Positions 28,996-37,849 of a stretch of DNA of 64,000 nt are shown one piece after another; within the stretch, counting starts at the first letter, position 1; every line of letters starts with the position of its first letter. The DNA comes from HGM11416 sp964532155 (lineage in GTDB: Bacteria > Bacillota > Clostridia > Christensenellales > Borkfalkiaceae). The DNA lies in NCBI GenBank assembly GCA_964532155.1, contig CAZHGN010000003.1, forward strand, positions 1 through 64,000. The letters are read 5' to 3'. The translations under genes and the position numbers were made by a program. The notes below the pieces were generated by a model. That model was given only the letters and a program-made list of their open reading frames with translations. It ran no database searches and had not been told where the DNA came from.

Positions 28996-30120
28996 TTACT
29001 TTTTAGCTTTAGGATCCATGGCGTCGCGCAAGCCGTCGCCTACGAAGTTGAAGCCAAGTACCGCAATAACGATCATAATACCTGCGGGGAGCCACATATT
29101 CATATGATAGCTAAGAACCTGAGGATCGTTCGACGTTGCGATCATCGTACCCCAAGCCGCTTTTGGCAGTTGTACGCCGAGCCCCAAGTAGCTGAGAGTC
29201 GATTCGTAAAGAATAACGCTACCCAAGCCGAGCGTCATCGAAACGATAAGCTGCGGCATAACGTTCGGAATAAGGTGTAAAAATATTTTGCGCCAAGTGG
29301 GGAGCCCCATAACTTCCGTTGCCGTTATATATTCTTGCTCCCTAAGCGAGAGTATTTGTCCTCTTACCAAGCGAGCAACGCCGCTCCAGCTGAAAATGGT
29401 TATAATTACCATTAGCAAATAAATGCGCGTGTCGGCACTCACTTGCCACGAATCGATCATAGCGGAGGCGATTAACAATATGGGAAGGGTAGGTACGCAT
29501 TGGAATATATCTACTATACGCATTACGACGTTGTCTACCCAGCCGCCGAAGTAGCCCGCCAAACCGCCCAAAACGATGCCGATAAGCGTTTCCAGAATAA
29601 CTACGATAAAGCCTATCGTAAGGGAGATTCTGCCGCCGTACATCAATCTTACGAAAACGTCCATTCCCTTGTCGTCCGTGCCGAGAAGGTGTTCCTTGCA
29701 GGGGGAGCCGTACATGTTTATGTCGGACGAGTGTTCGAGCACTTCTACTACTTTAATTACTTCGCCGTCGTCCGTGCGATATTCGTAAGTGTTCTGAATG
29801 GTTGTAAAAATCGTTTTCCTGTCTACCGTTTCTTCGCCCCAAGCGTTATAAACAAAGGGACCGAGAAAGGAGAACAGAATTAAAAATACGATCATAACGA
29901 GACCTACGATGGACAGCTTGGAACGGAAAAACCTTCTCGCTACCATTTGCAAAGGGCTCATTTCTTTATAAACGTATTCTGTTTCGTTGTTTTGCTTAAC
30001 GTTTTCGGTTTGATCGACTTGCTCGTTTTGCTCTGCGTTCGGCTCGTCGATTTTTTCGTTCTCGCTCGGGCAGAATTGCTTGTCGACGGATTCTATATTA
30101 GGTTTTCTTTCTTCTTCCAT
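28996..30120 (-). CDS. oppC: Oligopeptide ABC transporter permease OppC
   Basis: A 374-residue permease. An acidic, Gln/Asn-rich cytoplasmic N-terminus of about 55 residues precedes the first membrane helix (LSIVGLVMIVFLILFSFLGP). Then comes an extracytoplasmic loop containing HLLGTDDKGMDVFVRLMYGGRIS, typical of OppC, and the core helices with the EAA-loop region (EYITATEVMGLPTWRKIFLHLIPN). It ends GFNFVGDGLRDAMDPKAKK, as in the family. Forms the translocation channel with OppB. Shine-Dalgarno AAGGAGG lies 9 bases before the ATG; the gap to oppB is 14 bases. Confidence 0.92.
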   Translation of the reverse strand: MEEERKPNIESVDKQFCPSENEKIDEPNAEQNEQVDQTENVKQNNETEYVYKEMSPLQMVARRFFRSKLSIVGLVMIVFLILFSFLGPFVYNAWGEETVDRKTIFTTIQNTYEYRTDDGEVIKVVEVLEHSSDINMYGSPCKEHLLGTDDKGMDVFVRLMYGGRISLTIGFIVVILETLIGIVLGGLAGYFGGWVDNVVMRIVDIFQCVPTLPILLIASAMIDSWQVSADTRIYLLMVIITIFSWSGVARLVRGQILSLREQEYITATEVMGLPTWRKIFLHLIPNVMPQLIVSMTLGLGSVILYESTLSYLGLGVQLPKAAWGTMIATSNDPQVLSYHMNMWLPAGIMIVIAVLGFNFVGDGLRDAMDPKAKK

Positions 30121-30134
30121 TTGAGCAAGCCTCC

Positions 30135-31142
30135 TTATTTTCCGAGTTTAACGCGCGGATCGACGATAGAATACATAATATCGGAAAGCAGCGTTCCTAT
30201 TACTGTAAGCACGGCGAGGAACATGTTATATCCCATAACGAAAGGAATATCGCCTTCCTTAAGCGCTTGATACGCAAGGCGCCCGATACCGTCGATGCCG
30301 AATACTTGTTCGGTTATCATCATACCGCCGAATAACGACGGCAAAATCCCTGCGAGTAAAGTTGCAAGGGGGATTAGCGTGTTTCTAAAAGCGTGTTTGT
30401 AAATAACGACTTTTTCCGAAAGACCTTTTGCGCGAGCCGTTCTTATGTAGTCGGCGTTTATTACTTCGAGCGTGTTAGTTCTCGTGTAGCGCATAAGACC
30501 GCCGATGGAAAGAAATACGCTTACGAATATGGGCAAAACCATATGCTGAACGATGTCGCCGAGTTTTTGCAAGGTTCCCGCAAAAGTGGCGGGGTAATCG
30601 ACCGTGGCGTAAATCAAACCGTTTGCCGGTAGCCAGCCCAAATCGACGGAGAATATCTTGATGGCGATTGCTGCAAAAAAGTAGGTCGGCAGGGATATAC
30701 CGATCATCGTAAAAATAGTCGTAACGTAGTCGCGTGCGGAGTATTGATGGGTTGCGCTGGTAATGCCGAGCGGTATTGCGATTAAAAATTGCAATATGGT
30801 GGCGACCAATGCAATGGCGAACGATATCCACATGTTTTCGCTTATTACTTCGGAAACGGGCTTTTCGTATTTAAAGGATAATCCTAAATCGCCCTTGCAC
30901 ATGTTGCCGAGCCATTGGAAATAGCCGCCCATTATGCCTTTGAAAGAACTGTCGCCGATGCCGTACAATTCCTTAAATCTATCAATATCTTCTTGCTTGA
31001 TAGAACCGCTTTGAAGTTGTTGCGAATACTTAACGTCTACGTAGTCGTTAGGCATAAGTCTGACCATAGTATATATAATGATAGACACGCCCACGAGAAT
31101 AAGTATGGATATAAGTAAGCGTTTGACGATATATTTAAACAT
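30135..31142 (-). CDS. oppB: Oligopeptide ABC transporter permease OppB
   Basis: A 335-residue permease starting MFKYIVKRLLISILILVGVSIIIYTMVRLMPND, the OppB/DppB N-terminal helix. Several further helices follow. The EAA-type loop is NADYIRTARAKGLSEKVVIYKHAFRNTLIPL, and the C-terminus is DIMYSIVDPRVKLGK, where such permeases end. Partner of OppC. It begins 87 bases after oppA; that gap contains a hairpin (31154-31185) and the Shine-Dalgarno is weak, which would lower permease output relative to the binding protein. Confidence 0.92.
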   Translation of the reverse strand: MFKYIVKRLLISILILVGVSIIIYTMVRLMPNDYVDVKYSQQLQSGSIKQEDIDRFKELYGIGDSSFKGIMGGYFQWLGNMCKGDLGLSFKYEKPVSEVISENMWISFAIALVATILQFLIAIPLGITSATHQYSARDYVTTIFTMIGISLPTYFFAAIAIKIFSVDLGWLPANGLIYATVDYPATFAGTLQKLGDIVQHMVLPIFVSVFLSIGGLMRYTRTNTLEVINADYIRTARAKGLSEKVVIYKHAFRNTLIPLATLLAGILPSLFGGMMITEQVFGIDGIGRLAYQALKEGDIPFVMGYNMFLAVLTVIGTLLSDIMYSIVDPRVKLGK

Positions 31143-31153
31143 CTTTATCGCTA

Positions 31154-31185
31154 CGCTACCTAAAAGCGCTTGCTTAAAGGTAGCG
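31154..31185 (-). promoter_or_regulatory. Stem-loop between oppA and oppB
   Basis: Eight-bp stem CGCTACCT (31154-31161) with AGGTAGCG (31178-31185), containing a smaller inverted repeat AAGC/GCTT in the loop. There is no T run on the minus strand, so it is more likely an mRNA-stabilising or partially attenuating element than a full terminator. Confidence 0.5.
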
Positions 31186-31229
31186 CGTTTCCTTTTAGTT
31201 TTTTCGTAACGCTAACGCGTTTTTGTTTA

Positions 31230-33938
31230 TTATCTCTCGGTTACAAGCGAAAGGTTCCACATTTCGTTCGTAAGTCCCATAAAGGATGAAAGCTTGCTGT
31301 CCGGCGTGAAGGTGCTTACGTCGATCTTGGTTTGGTTATACGCGAATAAATCGTCTCTTTGATAGGTGGGCAGTTCGACTGCTAATTCCATTACGAGATC
31401 GAGCGCGTCGCTGTAAATCCTTGCGCGCTTGCTTTGATCGTTGGTTTTACGTGCTTCTTCTATCTTTTCGGATAATTCGTCGATTATACCTTGTTCAAAG
31501 GTATATTTGCCGCTCGTATCGTTAAGAATTTGCTTATAACCCCAGTTGAGTACGCTGGTTGCGGTCGATTCTTTGTGGTAAACCTGATACATATCGGGAT
31601 CGAGGGTAGAACCCCAAGCTGCCGCCCAAACCGTAAGGTCGCCGGTAGACAACTTTTTGAGGGCGTTTGCGTCGGTCGTTACCGTAATCTGGAAGCCGCA
31701 CTTATTAAGTATTTGGCTCGATTGGAACAAGGCGTTAAACGCGGGGTGGTCGGTTTCTTCACCGGCGATCGTGAAGACGTATTTCAATACGTCCTTACCG
31801 TTTTGATAAATACCTTCGGCGTTTAGCGTATATCCCGCGCCTTCGACGAGGCGTTTAATAAATTCTTTTTGCTGGTCTTCGCTGAGTTTTTGGCCGCCGC
31901 GAGTATAATCGATGCCGCATTCGCTAATATAATCTTTATAGACGTCGTTTGCGCTTGAAATGTTTTTAGGGATTTCGCCGCCGATAAACGGATAGTATTG
32001 GCATGTGGGCGACTTGGTTCCGTATTGACCGTTACCATAACCGGGATACGCCCAACTTGAAAGGGACATAGAGCGGTAAATGGGGGACGCGGTAGTCTTG
32101 TAGTAGTCGACGCAAGATTGAGTGTTAATCGAGTACATAATGGCTTGTCTTACCGCGAGCGACGGAACCTTGCCCGCGTTGATACCGATATAACCGTAAC
32201 CGAGCGTACGTACCGATTTGTTGCCGACTCCCTTCTCGTTAAGTTCGGAAATAGTTTCCGGCTTTGCGTTAGGTTCTGCAAAGTCTACTTCGCCGTTGTA
32301 AAGGGTGTTGGTAATCTGGTTCGTGGAAACGACTTGATAGCGAACCTTTTTAATCTTTGCCGGACCCATGCAGAAATACGGGTTTCTTTCGTAATAGATA
32401 ACGCCGAGCTTATAGAAGTCGTCGGGAGTTATGTTTTCGATGCCGCCGTCTTCTTTGCTTGCGGCATAGGGGCCTGCTCCCATGGGAACGCCTACTTTGT
32501 TTCCGCCTTTAATAACTTCGTTCATAAAGGATTGCGACATAAATTCCACACCGAAGTTATTCGTAAAATCGAAAGAGGATATATAGTCTTTACCTTTCCA
32601 ATTGCTCGAAGAATAGTAGTGCATGGGGGCTACGCCGATTGCGAAGTTCCAAATTGCCTTGGGATCGACGCCGTTTATCGTAATGGAAAGCACTTCGTTG
32701 CCGCTTTGTACTTTGCCGCTTCCGTCGTATTTAACGGGAGCGTAGGTTTTGCCGTTGACCGTGACGGGCATATCTTTGTTTGCAAACTTAATACCTTCGA
32801 TATTGGGAACGACTCTATCGTTGGTCTTGGCGAATTCTTCCATCGCTTCTTTTTCGAGGTATTCTTTAAGGGTATAGGCAGTGTTCCAATAAGTCAAAAT
32901 CTCTTTGATGTCGTCGGGCATTTTTTTGTCGTAAACGAGGTTGACGGCTCTTTGTTTCGCCCTTTCCTTGGCTTCTTCTTCTTTTTCGCCCGCTTGTACG
33001 TTAGACCAAGTTTTGATCTCGGCTAAATCATCGGTGAACGGTGCGCTGAGTTTTCCATCCGTCTTATTCCAAGTAATTAAACCTTCGTTGTAAAGGAACG
33101 CTTCTTGGTCGGTCGTAAGTAAATCCTTGTGGGGTGTGCCATCCTCGTCTCTGAAAATAAAATCTTTTGCGGTATCAACCGAGTTCGAATAGTCGGTGTT
33201 AAGCTCTTCCAAGAAGAGTTCGCAAGTTTTGTTAAAATCTTTAACGACGTTTTCGCAACCATCCTTCGAAGTGTATTCTTGCAAATACCCCGCCAATCTT
33301 TCAACGGTTAAATCGGAATGTTTTTCAATAAGTTCCTCGCAAGCGGTTTTAAGTTTGCTGATTCTGCCGTTGGCGGCTTCGGAAAACTGCTTGTTAAAGT
33401 TTTCTTGTTCGCTTTCGTTATAACTTTGCGTGCGGTATGCTTTCAAACCGACGATATCCGTCGAATAAATCGTACTCGAACCGGTGTATGCGGGATCCAA
33501 GTAAATGTAGTAGTTGAATAAAACGTCTTTAATCGTAAGATAAACGCCGTCGGAAAAGCGAATATTGTTTTTCAGAACGAAATAATAGGTGGTTTTACCG
33601 TCTTCGGTGCCGTCGGACTTTATTTCCAAATCTTTCGTAATAACGGCTTCGTTGTCGCCGTAAGTGACGTTTCCTTTTTCGTCGTTGGAAAGCATGGAAA
33701 GCTGAGTCATTCCCACGACGGAGTTATCGGGACCGGTCGACGAAAAGAAGGGGTTAAAAACCTTGTCGACCGCTTGTATGGAAAATGCCAACGGATCATT
33801 CTCGTTGTCATATGCCGTGTGTGTTTTTCCGCAAGAGGAAGACAGGCTTGTCATGACTATTACGACGACCAGAACTATACTGACCACGCCGATAATCAAC
33901 GCTAAACTTATAAAACGTTTTGATTTGCTTGAGTTCAT
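31230..33938 (-). CDS. oppA: Oligopeptide-binding protein OppA (enlarged, 902 residues)
   Basis: Extracellular solute-binding protein family 5. After an N-terminal hydrophobic segment and SSSC (Cys36, a weak lipobox) come the family features: KNNIRFSDGVYLTIKDVLFN near the N-terminus, a GYGYIGINAGKVPSLAVRQAIMYSIN segment, and WAAAWGSTLDPDMYQVYH late in the protein. Usual members have about 540-600 residues. The extra length is mostly a Lys/Glu-rich helical insertion between about 180 and 400 (including KEEEAKERAKQRAVNL). It should capture peptides and deliver them to OppBC. Shine-Dalgarno AGGAG 9 bases upstream. It follows the 393-residue lipoprotein gene after 52 bases. Confidence 0.88.
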   Translation of the reverse strand: MNSSKSKRFISLALIIGVVSIVLVVVIVMTSLSSSCGKTHTAYDNENDPLAFSIQAVDKVFNPFFSSTGPDNSVVGMTQLSMLSNDEKGNVTYGDNEAVITKDLEIKSDGTEDGKTTYYFVLKNNIRFSDGVYLTIKDVLFNYYIYLDPAYTGSSTIYSTDIVGLKAYRTQSYNESEQENFNKQFSEAANGRISKLKTACEELIEKHSDLTVERLAGYLQEYTSKDGCENVVKDFNKTCELFLEELNTDYSNSVDTAKDFIFRDEDGTPHKDLLTTDQEAFLYNEGLITWNKTDGKLSAPFTDDLAEIKTWSNVQAGEKEEEAKERAKQRAVNLVYDKKMPDDIKEILTYWNTAYTLKEYLEKEAMEEFAKTNDRVVPNIEGIKFANKDMPVTVNGKTYAPVKYDGSGKVQSGNEVLSITINGVDPKAIWNFAIGVAPMHYYSSSNWKGKDYISSFDFTNNFGVEFMSQSFMNEVIKGGNKVGVPMGAGPYAASKEDGGIENITPDDFYKLGVIYYERNPYFCMGPAKIKKVRYQVVSTNQITNTLYNGEVDFAEPNAKPETISELNEKGVGNKSVRTLGYGYIGINAGKVPSLAVRQAIMYSINTQSCVDYYKTTASPIYRSMSLSSWAYPGYGNGQYGTKSPTCQYYPFIGGEIPKNISSANDVYKDYISECGIDYTRGGQKLSEDQQKEFIKRLVEGAGYTLNAEGIYQNGKDVLKYVFTIAGEETDHPAFNALFQSSQILNKCGFQITVTTDANALKKLSTGDLTVWAAAWGSTLDPDMYQVYHKESTATSVLNWGYKQILNDTSGKYTFEQGIIDELSEKIEEARKTNDQSKRARIYSDALDLVMELAVELPTYQRDDLFAYNQTKIDVSTFTPDSKLSSFMGLTNEMWNLSLVTER

Positions 33939-33990
33939 TACTTTTGCTCCTATTTATGTATAAAATCCTTTTAAATTTGTTTTTGGCAGG

Positions 33991-35172
33991 TTAGTTTGTA
34001 GATTCGGTAACGCTAACTTGCAGATTGTTTTCGGTAGATTCGCTTTTGGTTATGTAGCCTTTTGAATAAACGACGAAGGTGCCGTTTTCGTTAAATCCGT
34101 CGGTCGGGAATTTTTTCACTTCGTACACCATAGATACGTTGACGTTTTCGACGGTGCTATTATTTACGTCCTTTGATAGCGGCGCGACGTAGATGTTGGT
34201 AATGGTGGACATGCCGCCGTCGATGGTTAGCTTTGCGTTTTCGAAGGTGACGTTTTTCACGGTCGCGTTTTTCAATTCGCCGAAAATCGACGCGTATACC
34301 GAATTCAAGCCCGTGCCGTTGATATCGGGGCGCAAGTCGTTTTTACTTGCCAGGTAGGGTATGGTGAAATTGGAAATTGTGTATCCGTTGCCTTCGAGTA
34401 TACCGGAGTAGGATGCGACTCTGAACGCTCCGCCGCCCAAATCGATATCGTTAAGCAGGTAAATGTTTCTGCCTAAAAAAGAAGAACGCAACTGAGAAGC
34501 GGTCGATACGAGGGCGTACCTGCCTTCGATATATTTTACGTATACGTCGATTTGACAATCGGTTTCACCGCCGGGGTGCTTGTAGCCTACTATCGATTCA
34601 GTGCATTCTTTGTCTTTGTAATATCCGACTTGAACGCCGTCTTTTTCATAAACGAACGGCGTGTAGTTGCCCGGGCGATTATTAGCCAAATTCGAAATGT
34701 CATCAAACTCGTCGTTTTCGTTCACTTCGTATACGCCGAGCGACTTAACTTCGTCGTTCTCGTCAACGTAACAAACGTTGTAGGTGTAGGAAAGGAGCGC
34801 CTTCCAACCGGCATAAAGCGTAACGCCTTGAGTGGTAACTTTGTTGTTTTCAAAATCCCATTCGTCGGAATAAACTACTCTGTCGCCGTCTTGGGTTTTG
34901 GTTTTGAACCATCCGGTAAATCTGAACCCTTCTCTTTGCACTTCCGCGCGGGAAAGCGTTTGCGGCGAATAAATAAAGTTTTGCGTGTCTTCTTCGAAAT
35001 CGTAATACTGAACGATGGGTTCCGTGCAGTTCTTGTAAGAGCCGCCTTCCAGTTCGTATACGATTTTCGTTTTGCCGTCATAACTCGAGGAGTCGTTACA
35101 GCCCGCAAAAGCTAAAACAAGCGAAACAAGCGAAACAAGAACCATCGCAATGACTAACGTTTTTCGTCTCAT
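33991..35172 (-). CDS. Lipoprotein with InlB-type repeat and GLUG-like beta region (393 residues)
   Basis: First gene of the opp transcript. I chose the ATG at 35172 (MRRKTLVIAM) because it gives a clean lipoprotein signal, FAGC with Cys25, and has AGGA upstream; the open frame extends 38 codons further without a signal. Residues about 30-135 form one InlB-type repeat (FRFTGWFKTKTQDGD ... LYAGW). A second divergent one follows. Residues about 250-370 contain LNDIDLGGGAF and LEGNGYTISNF, the pattern of beta-helix or GLUG-like surface regions. It may help bind substrate at the cell surface for the transporter, which is inference. It ends in a Ser/Thr-rich tail. Confidence 0.75.
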   Translation of the reverse strand: MRRKTLVIAMVLVSLVSLVLAFAGCNDSSSYDGKTKIVYELEGGSYKNCTEPIVQYYDFEEDTQNFIYSPQTLSRAEVQREGFRFTGWFKTKTQDGDRVVYSDEWDFENNKVTTQGVTLYAGWKALLSYTYNVCYVDENDEVKSLGVYEVNENDEFDDISNLANNRPGNYTPFVYEKDGVQVGYYKDKECTESIVGYKHPGGETDCQIDVYVKYIEGRYALVSTASQLRSSFLGRNIYLLNDIDLGGGAFRVASYSGILEGNGYTISNFTIPYLASKNDLRPDINGTGLNSVYASIFGELKNATVKNVTFENAKLTIDGGMSTITNIYVAPLSKDVNNSTVENVNVSMVYEVKKFPTDGFNENGTFVVYSKGYITKSESTENNLQVSVTESTN

Positions 35173-35276
35173 ATGTTCAAAATCCTTCGCACGTATTGTG
35201 TAAACATGCCTTTTTTGACTGATTGGTTGTGTAAAATAGCGTCGTGAAACTCTAACGTTGTTTACGCAACGAAAGA

Positions 35277-35305
35277 ATTTTATCACTATGCGAATTATTT
35301 GTCAA
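35277..35305 (-). promoter_or_regulatory. Sigma-A promoter of the lipoprotein-opp operon
   Basis: On the minus strand: perfect TTGACA (35300-35305), a 17-base spacer and TAAAAT (35277-35282). The leader to the ATG at 35172 is about 100 bases and contains a small inverted repeat CGTTG/CAACG. Confidence 0.8.
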
Positions 35306-35418
35306 GAAATCATGTGCCGAATTGCAACTCTTTATATTATTTTTTTATAAAAACAAAATCGTTCTTTTTTTAAAAATGTTTTCTTTTCAAGAAAACAAAA
35401 AAAATAACGCCGTACGAC

Positions 35419-35518
35419 NNNNNNNNNNNNNNNNNNNNNNNNNNNNNNNNNNNNNNNNNNNNNNNNNNNNNNNNNNNNNNNNNNNNNNNNNNNNNNNNNN
35501 NNNNNNNNNNNNNNNNNN
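35419..35518. other. Scaffold gap (100 N) next to a heptamer repeat
   Basis: Exactly 100 N. Unlike the first gap, the flanks are not identical. The right flank is a tandem repeat, so the assembly probably broke inside a longer repeat array of unknown length. Confidence 0.9.
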
Positions 35519-35588
35519 GGAGTTTGGGGTTTGCGAGTTTAGAGTTTGGAGTGTGGAGTGCGGAGTGCGGAGTTTGGGGTTTTGGAGG
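35519..35588. repeat. Degenerate heptamer tandem array (GGAGTKY-like)
   Basis: Ten 7-base units close to GGAGTTT, GGAGTGT, GGAGTGC or GGGGTTT fill 70 bases without interruption and border the gap. G-rich on the + strand. No coding potential is supported. It sits between the divergent opp promoter region and the 3' end of typA. Confidence 0.8.
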
Positions 35589-35641
35589 CGGCAACTGCCG
35601 CAAAAAATAAAACGGTATATGCCGATAATCGACCTATACCG
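35588..35641 (-). terminator. Terminator of typA
   Basis: Read on the minus strand, stem 35635-35641 with 35613-35619 (CGGTATA/TATACCG) is followed by a T-rich run (complement of 35602-35612), then a second tight hairpin GCGGCA/TGCCGC at 35588-35601. Confidence 0.65.
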
Positions 35642-35723
35642 CGGTTTTTATTCGTTTTATGTGATTTATAAAGTGGTTTTAGCCGCAGATAAATCGGCTA
35701 AAAATCAAAATTTAAATAAAGAG

Positions 35724-37547
35724 TTAGCCGTTTTTGCGACGTCTTGCCCAATCTTTCATTCGTTGCTCGTGAGAGAGTATGCGTTTGCGAAGTCTTATGC
35801 TCTTCGGCGTAAGCTCGACGAGTTCGTCGTCGGCAATGAATTCCATGCACTGTTCCAAGCTGAGCTGCGTGGGCGTGATGAGTTTAAGCGCTTCGTCGCT
35901 TCCGCTTGCGCGGTTGTTTGTGAGTTGTTTTCTCTTGCAAACGTTGACGGCGAGGTCGTCTTCGCGTGAGTTTTCGCCGACGATCATTCCCTCGTAAACG
36001 TCGAGACCGGGACCGACGAAAAGGGTGCAACGCTCTTGTGCGTTGAACAGTCCGTACTGAGTAGTGGTGCCGCTTTCGAAGCAAACGAGGCTGCCGCGCG
36101 TTCTCGACTGCATATCGCCCTTATACGGTTCGTACGAATCGAAAACGTGATACATAACGCCGAAGCCCTTGGTGTCGGTTAGCATTTCGCTTCTGTAACC
36201 TATAAGGCAGCGCGCCGCGATTTTAAATTCGAGGCGAGTTTCGCCGTTATCGTTTGGCGACATCGTTATGAGTTCGCCCTTTCTTTGCCCGATCTTGTTC
36301 ATGACTACGCCAACGTAGTCGTCGGGTACTTCTATAACAAGTTGTTCTATCGGCTCGTAGCATTTGCCGTCGATTTCTTTGAAAATAACCTTGGGGCGCG
36401 ATACCTGAAATTCGTAGCCCTCGCGGCGCATTTCTTCTATTAAAATAGAAAGATGAAGTTCGCCTCTGCCGAAGACCTCGAAAGTGTCGGTGCTTTCCGT
36501 TTCGGACACACGCATGCTGACGTTCGTTTCGACTTCTTTAAAAAGTCTTGCTCTGAGGTGGCGCGAGGTCACGAATTTGCCCTCTTTGCCTGCGAACGGA
36601 CTGTTGTTTACCATAAACATCATGGAAATGGTCGGCTCGTCGATCGCAACGAAGGGCAGCGCTTCGGGCTTGTCGAGATCGCATATCGTTTCGCCTATAT
36701 TGATTTTATCCAAACCGTTTATGGCGACGATATCGCCGATTCCGCCCTCGTTCACTTCTACGCGTTTTAAGCCTTCGAACTGGTAGAGTCTTGCGACCTT
36801 GCCTTGACCGAACGTGCCGTCGGTGTGGCATACGGAAACGGGCTGACCGACGGTGATTTTGCCGCGCGTAATTTTGCCTATGCCTATTCTTCCTACGTAT
36901 TCGTCGTAGTCGATATTGCAAATAACCGTCTGCAAGGGCATATCGGGATCGCCCTCGGGGGCGGGAACTTCTTCGAGTATCGTGTCGAGCAAGGGTGCCA
37001 TATTGACGCCGTCGTCGGTAAGAGCCTTTTTAGCCCAGCCGAGTTTTGCGCTCGCATATACCGTTTTAAAGTCGAGCTGATCGTCGTTCGCGCCGAGGTC
37101 GATGAAAAGGTCGATGATGCCGTCGACCGTCTTGTTTACGTCGCCGCCTTTGTCGATTTTGTTTATTACGACGACCGGCTTTTTGTTGAGGTTGAGCGCC
37201 TTTTTAAGAACGTATCTCGTTTGCGGCATAACGCCCTCTACGGCGTCGACGAGAAGAACTACGCCGTCGACCATAGACAGAATGCGCTCTACTTCGCCGC
37301 CGAAATCAGCGTGCCCCGGCGTGTCGATTATGTTGATTTTCGTGCCGTTATAGTGTACGGCGGTGTTTTTTGCCAAAATGGTAATTCCGCGTTCGCGCTC
37401 GAGGTCGTTGCTATCCATTACGCGGTCTTGCACGACTTCGTTTTTGCGGAATATGCCGTTTTGCTTGAGCAACGCGTCGACGAGCGTTGTTTTGCCGTGG
37501 TCGACGTGGGCAATGATCGCAATGTTTCTTACGTCCGTTCTTTTCAT
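35724..37547 (-). CDS. typA: Translational GTPase TypA/BipA
   Basis: A 607-residue ribosome-associated GTPase. G1 motif AHVDHGKT (13-20), switch region RERGITI, G3 DTPGHADFGG and G4 NKIDKG are visible. EF-G-like domain II, domain V and the BipA-specific C-terminal domain follow (MQSRTRGSLVCFESGTTTQYGLFNAQERCTLFVGPGLDVYEGMIVGE region). Length is normal for the family. TypA is involved in ribosome assembly and stress or cold adaptation in bacteria. Transcribed alone on the minus strand from the consensus promoter at 37616-37644. The Shine-Dalgarno is weak (GCGAG). Confidence 0.96.
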   Translation of the reverse strand: MKRTDVRNIAIIAHVDHGKTTLVDALLKQNGIFRKNEVVQDRVMDSNDLERERGITILAKNTAVHYNGTKINIIDTPGHADFGGEVERILSMVDGVVLLVDAVEGVMPQTRYVLKKALNLNKKPVVVINKIDKGGDVNKTVDGIIDLFIDLGANDDQLDFKTVYASAKLGWAKKALTDDGVNMAPLLDTILEEVPAPEGDPDMPLQTVICNIDYDEYVGRIGIGKITRGKITVGQPVSVCHTDGTFGQGKVARLYQFEGLKRVEVNEGGIGDIVAINGLDKINIGETICDLDKPEALPFVAIDEPTISMMFMVNNSPFAGKEGKFVTSRHLRARLFKEVETNVSMRVSETESTDTFEVFGRGELHLSILIEEMRREGYEFQVSRPKVIFKEIDGKCYEPIEQLVIEVPDDYVGVVMNKIGQRKGELITMSPNDNGETRLEFKIAARCLIGYRSEMLTDTKGFGVMYHVFDSYEPYKGDMQSRTRGSLVCFESGTTTQYGLFNAQERCTLFVGPGLDVYEGMIVGENSREDDLAVNVCKRKQLTNNRASGSDEALKLITPTQLSLEQCMEFIADDELVELTPKSIRLRKRILSHEQRMKDWARRRKNG

Positions 37548-37615
37548 GTGTTTATTCTCGCTTTCGCCCGACGCTCTTGCGCAGTGGCGTATTTCGTAAT
37601 CTATTCAACCGAATA

Positions 37616-37644
37616 ATTATATAATCGCGCGGGCGTTATGTCAA
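37616..37644 (-). promoter_or_regulatory. Consensus sigma-A promoter of typA
   Basis: On the minus strand: perfect TTGACA (37639-37644), a 17-base spacer and perfect TATAAT (37616-37621). Predicted start near 37609, about 60 bases before the typA ATG. Confidence 0.85.
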
Positions 37645-37660
37645 ATATTTTTCGGGCGGT

Positions 37661-37712
37661 GAAAATATTTTGCTTGTATTTTGCTCATGGGGCGTCGAAA
37701 ATATTTTGCTTG
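37661..37712. repeat. 16-base direct repeat in the typA/thioesterase intergenic region
   Basis: GAAAATATTTTGCTTG occurs at 37661-37676 and again at 37697-37712, 36 bases apart. It could be a protein-binding site pair between divergent genes or simply a local duplication. Confidence 0.6.
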
Positions 37713-37784
37713 CCCCTTACTTGTGCGTTGTCGGTCGTTTTTCTGCCAAAATCAACGATTTTTTTCTTTTTGTGCCTTTTGCGG

Positions 37785-37814
37785 TAGACTAACGGGCGGT
37801 TTAAGTGTTAAAAT
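37785..37814 (+). promoter_or_regulatory. Possible promoter of the thioesterase gene
   Basis: TAGACT (37785-37790), an 18-base spacer and TAAAAT (37809-37814), about 30 bases before the start codon at 37850. The -35 box matches the consensus at four of six positions. Confidence 0.4.
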
Positions 37815-37849
37815 CATGTTGCGGCAATCATCCGCGGGAGGCTTCAAAT

